In this document: one piece after another, positions 47,022 through 55,085 of the stretch
Layout: the number at the start of each line of letters is the position of its first letter
How positions within the stretch are numbered: position 1 is the first letter of the stretch
DNA from: Ectothiorhodospiraceae bacterium 2226
Lineage (GTDB): Bacteria > Pseudomonadota > Gammaproteobacteria > GCA-013348725
Assembly (NCBI GenBank): GCA_013348725.1
Contig: CP054689.1
Span: forward strand, 174,501-238,500
DNA length: 64,000 nucleotides
Direction: 5' to 3'
Translations under genes and position numbers: made by a program
The notes under the pieces: model-generated
What the model saw: only the letters and a program-made list of their open reading frames with translations
Told to the model about the DNA's origin: nothing
Database searches by the model: none

Positions 47022-47867
47022 TCAGGGTTTCTCGCCACCGAAGAGTTCGTGGGCATTCTTCCAGGCAATGCGCTCGGCGACCTCGTCCGGGAGCTGCGCG
47101 AGCCAGCCGCGCGTGCGCTCGGCCAGTTCGTCGTAGTGGGTCCAGCGGCGCTCGCTGAAGGTGTCGATGCCCACCATGAACCGGTCTGCATAGCGCACCA
47201 GTACCTCGGCCCAGCGCGGGTCCAGGGTCCCGTCGGGGGCGATATCGCCGTCGCGCATGGACAACTCGACGTATAGCTGCGGATAGCGGCCCATCACGAC
47301 ATCCATCGTCATGGGCAGGGTCCAGGCACCCGCGTGCGCCCAGATCACCTTGAGATCGGGGAAGCGATCGAGAAAGCCTTCGATGACCGCGGTATCCGAA
47401 TGGGCCAGCAGATAGAGATCGTGCTCGCGGGCCAAGGCGAGCATGCCGTCCACGATCGGGGTATCGGTCTGGCCGCTGTGCAGGTGAAACTCGCCGATGC
47501 CGCGATAGATGCCGGTCGCCACGCGTTCGCGCAGATGCTCGAGCACCCGCGGGTCCTCATACCAGGCTCGGTGACGGTCCTCCGGCACGCGGTACGGCTG
47601 GACAAACAGGGTGTAGCGCGCCGGCTCCTCGGCGGCCAGCCGCAGCGCCCCCTCGTGCGGGACGCCGAAAATCACCGCGTGCCGTACCCCGGCCCGCACC
47701 AGGGTGTGGTGCGCCGCGCGCGGCGACAACACGTCCCACACCACCTCGCTGTAGTGGATGTGGGCGTCCGCGAGCGGCAGGCGTTCGTTCGCATGCGTCG
47801 CCGTCCCGCCCGCCAGGAGCAGAGCGGCCGCCACGAGCCTGCCCGCCCACGCCGAGTCAGCGCGCAT
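47022..47867 (-). CDS. Exported amidohydrolase-family protein
   Basis: A 281-residue protein with a signal peptide (about 1-27, cleaved near THANE). The amidohydrolase metal motif DAHIHYS (HxH, about 33-39) and later candidate ligands (GEFHLHSG, LLAHSD, IWAHAG and the Asp of GIDTF) follow, as in the amidohydrolase_2 group. It probably hydrolyses or decarboxylates a small molecule in the periplasm. Substrate unknown. Its start overlaps the 3' end of the zinc-ribbon gene, so it is coupled to it and to the M61 peptidase upstream. Confidence 0.8.
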   Translation of the reverse strand: MRADSAWAGRLVAAALLLAGGTATHANERLPLADAHIHYSEVVWDVLSPRAAHHTLVRAGVRHAVIFGVPHEGALRLAAEEPARYTLFVQPYRVPEDRHRAWYEDPRVLEHLRERVATGIYRGIGEFHLHSGQTDTPIVDGMLALAREHDLYLLAHSDTAVIEGFLDRFPDLKVIWAHAGAWTLPMTMDVVMGRYPQLYVELSMRDGDIAPDGTLDPRWAEVLVRYADRFMVGIDTFSERRWTHYDELAERTRGWLAQLPDEVAERIAWKNAHELFGGEKP

Positions 47868-48042
47868 CGGTCTTGGTCGCCCCGCAGCGTTCGCAGCGGT
47901 ACTGGGTCACTAGGCGCCCCTGGCGCACGTCGAACGGCCGTTCGGCGACCGGTTTCCATTTGTGAAACCCGCTGCGGCACAGTGTGCGCCCCTTGTAGCG
48001 CTCCGACGGGCGCGGCTTCTTGAACTTGACGACCTCACCCAT
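47857..48042 (-). CDS. Small zinc-ribbon-like protein
   Basis: A 61-residue basic protein: a Lys/Arg-rich N-terminus, then LCRSGFHKW and later YRCERCGATKTD. The two pairs Cys/His and CxxC are spaced as in a treble-clef or zinc-ribbon metal site. No precise family recognised. The ATG at 48042 lies inside the end of the M61 peptidase gene, with an 8-nt overlap, and its stop overlaps the amidohydrolase start. That gives a three-gene coupled run. Nucleic-acid or ribosome binding is possible but not shown. Confidence 0.75.
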   Translation of the reverse strand: MGEVVKFKKPRPSERYKGRTLCRSGFHKWKPVAERPFDVRQGRLVTQYRCERCGATKTDAR

Positions 48043-49876
48043 GAGCGCCGCCCTGCACACTGGCCAACCACTGCGCGCGCCGCGCCGCCGCCTCGGCGGG
48101 GGGCGCCTCCTGCGCCTCGAGATACACCACGTCCGCCACCGGCGGCTGCAGCCGCGCGCGCACCACGTGCAACTCGTCGCGGCGAAACGCGTGCAGCGTC
48201 ACCTCGGTGTCGGGGGCAAGACGCGCCACCCGCTGCTCCAGCGTGCTGTGGTCGACCCGCAGGCCGTCGAGCGCGATGACCGCGTCGCCCGCGGACAGCC
48301 CGGCAGCCTGCGCGGCGCCGCCATCGAAGACGTGAACCAGACGCGCGCCGCCCTGCCCCTTGGCGGTGCGTACGCCAAGGCTCGCGCGCGGCGCCTCGGC
48401 CCCCTGCTTAGCGGCCGGCTTGCCGCCGCGGTCGTCGCCCGGCTCCGCCGCCCGCAGGCGAAACTGCACGCCGACCTCGCCCAACAGGGCGCCAAGTGGC
48501 AGATCCTCGGTGCTGCGCAGCGCCTGGTCGAAGAACGTGGCGAGATCGCCGCCACCGGCCGCCTGCACGAGTTCCTGCGCCACCGCCTCCACGCCGCCCG
48601 CGGGCACACCCTCGCCGCGCTTGCCGTAACGAATCCATAGGGCGCGCATCACCTCATCGAGCGTGACGCGCCCGGCCGTCTCGCGGCGCAAAGTGAGATC
48701 CAGCGCCAGGGCGGTCAGCGCGCCCTTGGTGTAATAGCTGACGATGGCGTTGGGGGCGTTCTCGTCCTGCCGGTAGAACTTGGTCCACGCATCGAAGCTC
48801 GACTCCTCGAGCGTCTGCTTGTGGCGTCCGCTGCCGCGCCACACGCGGGTGGCCGTCTGCCCGAGCAGCTCCAGGTAGTCCTTCAGCTCGATCAAACCAC
48901 TGCGCACCAGCGCCAGGTCGTCGTAATAGGAGGTGATGCCCTCGAAGGCCCACAGCTGGCGGGTGTAATTCTCGCGCTGCAGGTCATAGGGCACGAACTC
49001 GGCGGGCTTGATGCGCTTGACGTTCCAGGTGTGGAAGTACTCGTGGCTGCACAGCCCGAGCAGGCTGCGGTAGCCGGGTTTCATCCCCTCCCCCGGCAGC
49101 GGCAGGTCGTCGCGGTTGGCCAGCAGGCTGGTCGAGCTGCGGTGCTCGAGCCCGCCGTAGCCATTGCCGACCACGGTCAGCTGGAACAGGTAACGCTCCA
49201 TGGGCGGCAGTTCGCCGAACAGACTGACGTGTTCGGTGCAGATGCGCTGCAGATCGCGCGCGAGCCGCGCGAGATCGCCCTGCTGGCGGCCCGTCACCGC
49301 CAAGGCATGCGGCACGCCCGCGACCTCGAAGGTTTCGAGGGCAAAGCTGCCCATCTCCACCGGATGGTCCACCAGATCGTCGTAATCCTCGGCACGGTAG
49401 CGACCGAAGCCCCACAGCGGCGCGTCGACGCGCGCGAGCGTGGTGGCCACCCGCCAGTCCCGGTAGCCCTCGCCCGCCGGCGCTTCGATGAGCACCTCGC
49501 AGGGCTGCTGCTCGCGGCCCGCCACGGCGAGGAACACGCTGGTGCCGTTGAAGTAGCCGTGCGTGGTGTCGAGGTGCGCCGCGCGGACCGACAGGTCCCA
49601 GGCGTAGACCTCATAGGTGACGGTGAGCGGCCCCGCGCAGGGCGCACAGCGCCAGGTATCCTTGTCCAGTTTCTCGGTCGGCACCGGCCGGCCCTGCGCC
49701 TCCGCGCGCAACCACACCACGTTGCGCGCGAACTCGCGGATCATATAGCTGCCCGGAATCCACGCCGGCAGCCACAGCCGCTGGCCATCCTGCTCGGGGG
49801 CGGCCACGGTCAGCGTCACCTCGAACACGTGGGCCTCGGGCCGCGTGGGGCATATGCGATACAGAATGTCGGTCAT
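48035..49876 (-). CDS. M61 glycyl-aminopeptidase-like metallopeptidase with PDZ domain
   Basis: A 613-residue peptidase. An N-terminal beta domain contains LWLPAWIPGSYMIREFARN. The zinc site HEYFHTWNVKR (HExxH) is followed downstream by the third-ligand region LWAFEGITSYYDD. A C-terminal PDZ domain (about 480-590) ends the protein. This is the layout of family M61, which removes N-terminal Gly or Ala. There is no signal peptide, so it is cytoplasmic by sequence. I chose the ATG at 49876 because GAGGAAGGG precedes it. The stop overlaps the zinc-ribbon gene. Confidence 0.92.
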   Translation of the reverse strand: MTDILYRICPTRPEAHVFEVTLTVAAPEQDGQRLWLPAWIPGSYMIREFARNVVWLRAEAQGRPVPTEKLDKDTWRCAPCAGPLTVTYEVYAWDLSVRAAHLDTTHGYFNGTSVFLAVAGREQQPCEVLIEAPAGEGYRDWRVATTLARVDAPLWGFGRYRAEDYDDLVDHPVEMGSFALETFEVAGVPHALAVTGRQQGDLARLARDLQRICTEHVSLFGELPPMERYLFQLTVVGNGYGGLEHRSSTSLLANRDDLPLPGEGMKPGYRSLLGLCSHEYFHTWNVKRIKPAEFVPYDLQRENYTRQLWAFEGITSYYDDLALVRSGLIELKDYLELLGQTATRVWRGSGRHKQTLEESSFDAWTKFYRQDENAPNAIVSYYTKGALTALALDLTLRRETAGRVTLDEVMRALWIRYGKRGEGVPAGGVEAVAQELVQAAGGGDLATFFDQALRSTEDLPLGALLGEVGVQFRLRAAEPGDDRGGKPAAKQGAEAPRASLGVRTAKGQGGARLVHVFDGGAAQAAGLSAGDAVIALDGLRVDHSTLEQRVARLAPDTEVTLHAFRRDELHVVRARLQPPVADVVYLEAQEAPPAEAAARRAQWLASVQGGAHG

Positions 49877-49932
49877 CCCTTCCTCGGCTCGTACCGCCGG
49901 GCGGCGTTCCCGGCCGGCGTGCATCAGTCAGT

Positions 49933-50856
49933 TCAGATATGCAGGCGCCGCAGGGTCCGGGCCGGCTCCGCCGCCACCCACAGGGCCTCGAAGCGCTCTC
50001 GCGCGGCCTGCGCGCGCAGCGGCTCGCGCAGAAACAGGTGACCCTGCCGGCGCCGCCCCAGGCCCAACTCCAGCAGGCGCACCCGGTCGGCCAGCAGAAA
50101 GTGCGCCCGCTCCTCCAACTCCGGGCTCGGCACGCGCAGCTCGATGAAACTGCTCAGCTGCCGCGCGAGCTCGATAAAGCGGGCGCTGGCACGCGCCGCC
50201 TCGGGCTCCCAGATCAGCACCCGCAGTCGCGCGCGGTGATTGCCCACCACCCAAGTGCGCAAGGCCTGCAGCAGCGCCGGCGTCTCGTACAGCGCCGCGG
50301 GCAGGTCGGGCGTCGCCAGCAGCACCTCGCGCTCGGCCCCGGCAATCAGTTCGGCGGCGGCCGCCGCGCATTGCTCGGCACCGTGCAGCGTGCGCGGATC
50401 CAGCGCCGCGGCGGGCGCGGTGCTCGACACCTCCAGCACCATGGCGCGATGCGGGATGCCCGCGTCCATGAACTCCGCCCCCTCGGCGCGAAAGCCCAAA
50501 CGCTCGTAGAACCCAATGGCGTGCGTTTGCGCGTGCAAGGTCACCGCGGACAGCGCGTGCTCGCGCGCCAGCGCCAGCAGCCGCCCGAGCAGCGCGCGGC
50601 CGATGCCGCGTCCGCGCCAGGGGGCCAGCACCGCCATGCGCCCGATGTGGCCCGCGCGCGTCATGCGCGCGGTGCCCACCGCTGCACCCGCCGGGTCCAG
50701 CGCCACCACGTGCCAGCAGTCGGCGTCCAGACCGTCCCACTCCAAGTCCAGCGGTACCAGCTGCTCCTGCACGAAAACGGTTTCGCGCACCGGCTTCACC
50801 AGCGGCTCGGCCGCCGGCCACGGCACCAGGTCCACGCGGATATCAGAAGGTGTCAT
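49933..50856 (-). CDS. GNAT acetyltransferase fused to a C-terminal domain of unknown function
   Basis: About 307 residues. The N-terminal part is a GNAT fold with the acetyl-CoA motif LAPWRGRGIGRALLGRLL (about 77-94) and IGFYERLGF. The C-terminal about 150 residues resemble a conserved domain found fused to such GNATs (DUF7931-like), with LLATPDLPAALYE and VVGNHRARLRVLIWEPE. The function of the fusion is unknown. The start at 50856 overlaps the roxA stop by 14 nt; ATGs at 50865 and 50871 are alternatives, none with a good ribosome site. It is coupled to roxA. Confidence 0.85.
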   Translation of the reverse strand: MTPSDIRVDLVPWPAAEPLVKPVRETVFVQEQLVPLDLEWDGLDADCWHVVALDPAGAAVGTARMTRAGHIGRMAVLAPWRGRGIGRALLGRLLALAREHALSAVTLHAQTHAIGFYERLGFRAEGAEFMDAGIPHRAMVLEVSSTAPAAALDPRTLHGAEQCAAAAAELIAGAEREVLLATPDLPAALYETPALLQALRTWVVGNHRARLRVLIWEPEAARASARFIELARQLSSFIELRVPSPELEERAHFLLADRVRLLELGLGRRRQGHLFLREPLRAQAARERFEALWVAAEPARTLRRLHI

Positions 50857-52021
50857 CGCGCACATAGCCATGGTTGTACCAGTTCAGCAGCAGTGCGCCC
50901 AGGGGACCGGCCCAATGCGCGGCGAGCGTGGCCGCCGGGTAGTGCCGCTGGTCACACAGCCACGCCGCGCCCTCCGCGGCCGCCGCCGGGACGCGCTGCG
51001 CCTCGCCATGGGCGAATACCCACAGCGCCTCGCCCTCGCGCACAAAGGCGAAGCGGCAGGCGGGGTCCCGCCACAGCCCACCGGCCTGCTCCGCCCGGAC
51101 CGCCAACGCCGCGACATCGGCCAGCGGCTCCTCGGGCGCCTCGACCAGCGAGGTCCCCTGCGGCGCGGTGACGTAGCGACCGAACCACCGCGCCGAGCGC
51201 GCGGGGTCCAGGCACAGGTGCTGGATCCGGTCGCGGATGCGCGCCAGCGCCTCGGCGGTGATCTCGCTGCGATGCGCCGGCAGGCACAGATCGGGATCGG
51301 CGTAGCGCGCCTCGGCATCACCCAGTTCGTCGAGCGCGTGCTCCAGCACGCCCTCCAGCAGTTCGGTGTGGGTCGGCGCGCGAAATCCGACCGAGTAGGT
51401 CATACATGGCTCCAGCGCAATGCCGTGATGCGCCACCCCGGGCGGCAGGTAGAGCATGTCACCCGGCCCGAGCTCGAATACCTGCTCCGCGTGGAAATCG
51501 CGCAGGATGCGCAAATCCAGGCCGGGCATGACATTGTCGGGCGCGACCGGCTGCGTGCTGATCTCCCACCGACGGCGCCCGCGCCCCTGGACCAGAAACA
51601 CGTCGTAGGCATCCACATGCGGGCCCACCGAGCCCTGCGGCGCGGCGTAACTCACCATCACATCGTCCACCCGCCAGTCCGGCAGAAAGCCGAACGGCTC
51701 GAGCAGCGTCGCGGCCGCCGGCACATGCCGGTCCACGTCCTGCACCAGCAGCGTCCAGTGGGTTTCGGGAAGATCCAGGAACCGCTGCTCGGCGTGCGGC
51801 CCGTACTCCACCTGCCAGGGCTGCTCACCGCCACGCTCGAGCACCAGGCGCGAATTGACGTTCGCCTCGCACGCGAGTCCCGCCAACTCCTCCGGCACCA
51901 AGGGGTCGGCCCAGTGGGGGAAGGCGGCACGCACCAACAGGGGGCGTTTCTGCCAGTGGCGATCGAGGAAGTCGGCGGGGTCGAGTCCGCCCAAAAGGGT
52001 CTGCATGGAGGTGGCGTTCAT
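50843..52021 (-). CDS. roxA: Ribosomal protein L16 arginine 3-hydroxylase (RoxA/YcfD family, JmjC oxygenase)
   Basis: A 392-residue Fe(II)/2-oxoglutarate oxygenase. A cupin core carries the HxD motif GPHVDAYD (His 135, Asp 137) and a distal His in LPPGVAHHG (198). A dimerisation and winged-helix-like C-terminal region follows. In E. coli, YcfD hydroxylates an Arg of ribosomal protein L16. The start MNATSMQTLL at 52021 matches the family; ATG 52006 is an alternative. The frame is open to 52174 without similarity. The GNAT fusion gene overlaps its 3' end. Confidence 0.9.
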   Translation of the reverse strand: MNATSMQTLLGGLDPADFLDRHWQKRPLLVRAAFPHWADPLVPEELAGLACEANVNSRLVLERGGEQPWQVEYGPHAEQRFLDLPETHWTLLVQDVDRHVPAAATLLEPFGFLPDWRVDDVMVSYAAPQGSVGPHVDAYDVFLVQGRGRRRWEISTQPVAPDNVMPGLDLRILRDFHAEQVFELGPGDMLYLPPGVAHHGIALEPCMTYSVGFRAPTHTELLEGVLEHALDELGDAEARYADPDLCLPAHRSEITAEALARIRDRIQHLCLDPARSARWFGRYVTAPQGTSLVEAPEEPLADVAALAVRAEQAGGLWRDPACRFAFVREGEALWVFAHGEAQRVPAAAAEGAAWLCDQRHYPAATLAAHWAGPLGALLLNWYNHGYVRDDTF

Positions 52022-52161
52022 CGGGCTAGGATAGCCGAGCGCCCCCTCGCGAAGGAACCTTGTACCGCGCCCCCTCGGGCGTTGGTTGCCCTCGCGGCAA
52101 ATGCCCCATCCAAATTTGTGACTCAAGAGATTCCGAACCCACCGGACTATCCTCTGTGTGT

Positions 52162-53961
52162 ATGGATATTGCACGTAAGCGAATGGGTGGCGCCAAGCAG
52201 CGCCCCGCCCGGCGCCGCTTCTCCTGCACGCGGGAGCGCGAGCGCCTACAAGAGGCGCTGCTCGACGCCACGGCGGCGCTCGCGCGCGAAGCCGACACGC
52301 CCGCCGTCTGCCAGCGGATGTGCGATACGTTGGTGCAGACGTCGCGGCACATCGTGGGTGCCTGGTTCTACCGTCTCGAACGGGAGACGGGCGAGATCGT
52401 CGACCGCATCATCTACGGGGCCGGCGACTATCCGGAGGGCGAGATTCGGGCGCGCGACTTCGCGGAGGTTTTGGGGGCGCTCGAAGCCGACGTCAGTGCC
52501 GCCCGCACCACCGACGCCTGCTTCATGCTCGGCGCGAGCTTCCGAGGCTGCCTGGGGATCCGCGTAGACCGCCAGCGCTACCTGGAACTCATCGCGCTCG
52601 AACCGCTGTATCAGTTCGCCCAGGTCGCTGGTGCCCTGCTCGATCAGGCGTATCTGCGCGCCCGGCTGCGGCATTTGGTGGAGCACGATGACCTCACCGG
52701 GCTGCTCAACCGGCGCGGCGTCCGCCAGGTGCTGGAGCATGTGGAAGCACAGGCGTTGCGCGCGGGCGAGCCCTATGCGCTCGTGCTGCTGGACCTCGAC
52801 AACTTCAAACTCATCAACGACCGCCACGGCCACGGCGCGGGCGACCGGGTGCTCAAAGACGCGTCCCAGGCGCTGGCCGCGGGCGTGCGCCAGGGGGACT
52901 GGGTCGGGCGCTGGGGCGGGGAAGAGTTCATCGCCGTTCTGCCGGGCGCGGAAGTCGATGAAGCGATGGACGTGGCCGACCGCATCCTGCGGCGCATTCG
53001 CGCCATCTCCCCGATAATTTCGGGGCAACGCCTGCGGACCTCGGCCAGTGCCGGCGTTGCCTGCCATCCGCTCGATGGCACGGTGGTCGACGAGCTACTG
53101 GGCGTCGCCGACGCGGCCTTGTACGAGGCCAAGGCCCGCGGCCGCGACCGCGCGCTGCGTGCCACCCAGGGCAGCCGCCGCACATACACCCTCGCCGGGC
53201 GCATCGAGCGCGCCCTGCGCCGCGACCTGCTCCAACCGGCTTACCAACCCATCGTGGACTTGAACTCGGGCGCCGTGGTCGGCCAAGAGTTGCTCGCGCG
53301 CCTGCTCCCAGCGGACGATGAAGAAGGACTCACCGCCGCCGAATTCATCGGGGCCGCCAGCAAGCGCCACTTGGTTCACCTCATCGACCGGCGCATGTTC
53401 CTGGTGGCCATCGAGCACCTCCTCCAGTGGCAGACGGAGGCGCCCGCTCCGGTGCACTTCGTGAACCTCTCCGCAGGCCTGCTGCGCAAGCCGCGCCTCA
53501 TCCGCGAACTCGTCGCCGCCGTGGAAGGCGCCCGCACGGAATTTCCTACCTGCAAGGGCTGCCTGGTCATCGAAGTCACCGAACGGGATTTCATCGATCC
53601 CAGTGAGGCGCGCGACATGCTGGCACCGTTCGTCGACCTCGGAGTGCGCCTCGCACTCGACGACTTCGGCAGCGGTTACTCTTCGTTCCAGTACCTCTCC
53701 GACCTGCCGATCGACTACCTCAAAATCGAGGGAGGGCTCGTGCGCGCCGCGAGCGGAAACGCCAAGGACCGTGCCATCGTGAAGGGTATCCGGGACATCG
53801 CCCGGGAGCTCGGTATCAGCACCCTGGCCGAGGGTATCGAGGACGAAGCCACCGCAGAGCTGATGCAGGACCTCGAGATTGACCTGGCTCAGGGCTTCTA
53901 CTTCGGGAGGCCGGCCCTGGAAGTGGACGGCTCTAGCGCAATTCGTCAACGTCCCCGGTAG
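52162..53961 (+). CDS. GGDEF-EAL c-di-GMP signalling protein with N-terminal GAF-like region
   Basis: About 599 residues, cytoplasmic. Residues about 25-165 look GAF-like. The GGDEF domain (about 170-330) has an active GGEEF (252-256) with an intact inhibitory site RQGD (243-246), exactly five residues upstream, so a feedback-inhibited diguanylate cyclase is expected. The EAL domain (about 340-590) has ELL for EAL, NLS, EVTERDF, DDFGSGYSS, LKIE in place of LKID, and AEGIED. Most catalytic positions are kept, though phosphodiesterase activity is uncertain. Start is ATG 52162 or 52183; neither has a strong ribosome site. Confidence 0.88.
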   Translation: MDIARKRMGGAKQRPARRRFSCTRERERLQEALLDATAALAREADTPAVCQRMCDTLVQTSRHIVGAWFYRLERETGEIVDRIIYGAGDYPEGEIRARDFAEVLGALEADVSAARTTDACFMLGASFRGCLGIRVDRQRYLELIALEPLYQFAQVAGALLDQAYLRARLRHLVEHDDLTGLLNRRGVRQVLEHVEAQALRAGEPYALVLLDLDNFKLINDRHGHGAGDRVLKDASQALAAGVRQGDWVGRWGGEEFIAVLPGAEVDEAMDVADRILRRIRAISPIISGQRLRTSASAGVACHPLDGTVVDELLGVADAALYEAKARGRDRALRATQGSRRTYTLAGRIERALRRDLLQPAYQPIVDLNSGAVVGQELLARLLPADDEEGLTAAEFIGAASKRHLVHLIDRRMFLVAIEHLLQWQTEAPAPVHFVNLSAGLLRKPRLIRELVAAVEGARTEFPTCKGCLVIEVTERDFIDPSEARDMLAPFVDLGVRLALDDFGSGYSSFQYLSDLPIDYLKIEGGLVRAASGNAKDRAIVKGIRDIARELGISTLAEGIEDEATAELMQDLEIDLAQGFYFGRPALEVDGSSAIRQRPR

Positions 53962-54370
<409 letters not shown>

Positions 54371-54445
54371 ATGAAGCCGCGTAGTCTACCGTATCTCGAC
54401 CGCGCGGGGAACTGCGTGTAATGCGCTACTTTGTCGGCTGCGCAC

Positions 54446-54802
54446 TCAGCGCTTGAGGATCTGCAGCAACTCTTCCAACTCGCTGCGCAGTTGGTGGACG
54501 ATCTGCCGGCTTTTGGTGACGTCCTGCTTCAGTGCCTCGCCGGACAGGCGCTGGCGCGCGCCGCCGATGGTGAAGCCCTGCTCGTACAGCAGGCTGCGGA
54601 TCTGCCGGATCATCAGCACGTCCTGGCGCTGGTAATAGCGCCGGTTGCCACGCCGCTTGACCGGATTTAGCTGCGGGAACTCCTGCTCCCAGTAGCGCAA
54701 CACGTGAGGTTTGACGGCACACAAGTCGCTCACCTCACCGATGGTGAAGTAGCGCTTGCCGGGGATCGCGGGGAGTTCGCTATTGTGCGTTGGTTCCAGC
54801 AT
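54446..54802 (-). CDS. MerR-family transcriptional regulator of the ihfA operon
   Basis: A 118-residue regulator. A winged helix-turn-helix of MerR type ([22 protein letters not shown], in two parts about 17-38, then [19 protein letters not shown]) is followed by a leucine-rich C-terminal helix and no effector domain. It overlaps ihfA by 23 nt. This short MerR protein next to ihfA is widespread in gammaproteobacteria, but its targets are, to my knowledge, not defined. Confidence 0.92.
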   Translation of the reverse strand: MLEPTHNSELPAIPGKRYFTIGEVSDLCAVKPHVLRYWEQEFPQLNPVKRRGNRRYYQRQDVLMIRQIRSLLYEQGFTIGGARQRLSGEALKQDVTKSRQIVHQLRSELEELLQILKR

Positions 54803-55082
54803 ATGCTTCGACCCTCTGCTTCAGCTTCTGTCCTGGCCGAAACGTCACAACCCGCCGCGCGGTGATCGGAATCTCTTCACCGGTCTTGGGGTTGCGGCCC
54901 GGACGCTGATTCTTGTCTCGTAGATCGAAGTTACCGAAGCCGGAGAGCTTGACCTGGTTGCCCCGCTCCAGGGCCGCGCGGATCTCCTCGAAGAACATCT
55001 CGACGAGCTCCTTGGCCTCCCGCTTGTTCAGCCCCAGTTCATCGAACAGGCGTTCCGCCATATCCGCTTTCGTCAGCGCCAT
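54780..55082 (-). CDS. ihfA: Integration host factor subunit alpha
   Basis: A 100-residue HU-family DNA-bending protein. It starts [20 protein letters not shown], has the conserved [13 protein letters not shown] and the beta-arm signature [12 protein letters not shown], with the Pro of the intercalating tip. Its length is standard. IHF alpha pairs with IHF beta to bend DNA at specific sites. It starts 3 nt after pheT and overlaps the merR-like gene, the classical pheST-ihfA order. Confidence 0.97.
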   Translation of the reverse strand: MALTKADMAERLFDELGLNKREAKELVEMFFEEIRAALERGNQVKLSGFGNFDLRDKNQRPGRNPKTGEEIPITARRVVTFRPGQKLKQRVEAYAGTNAQ

Positions 55083-55085
55083 GTC

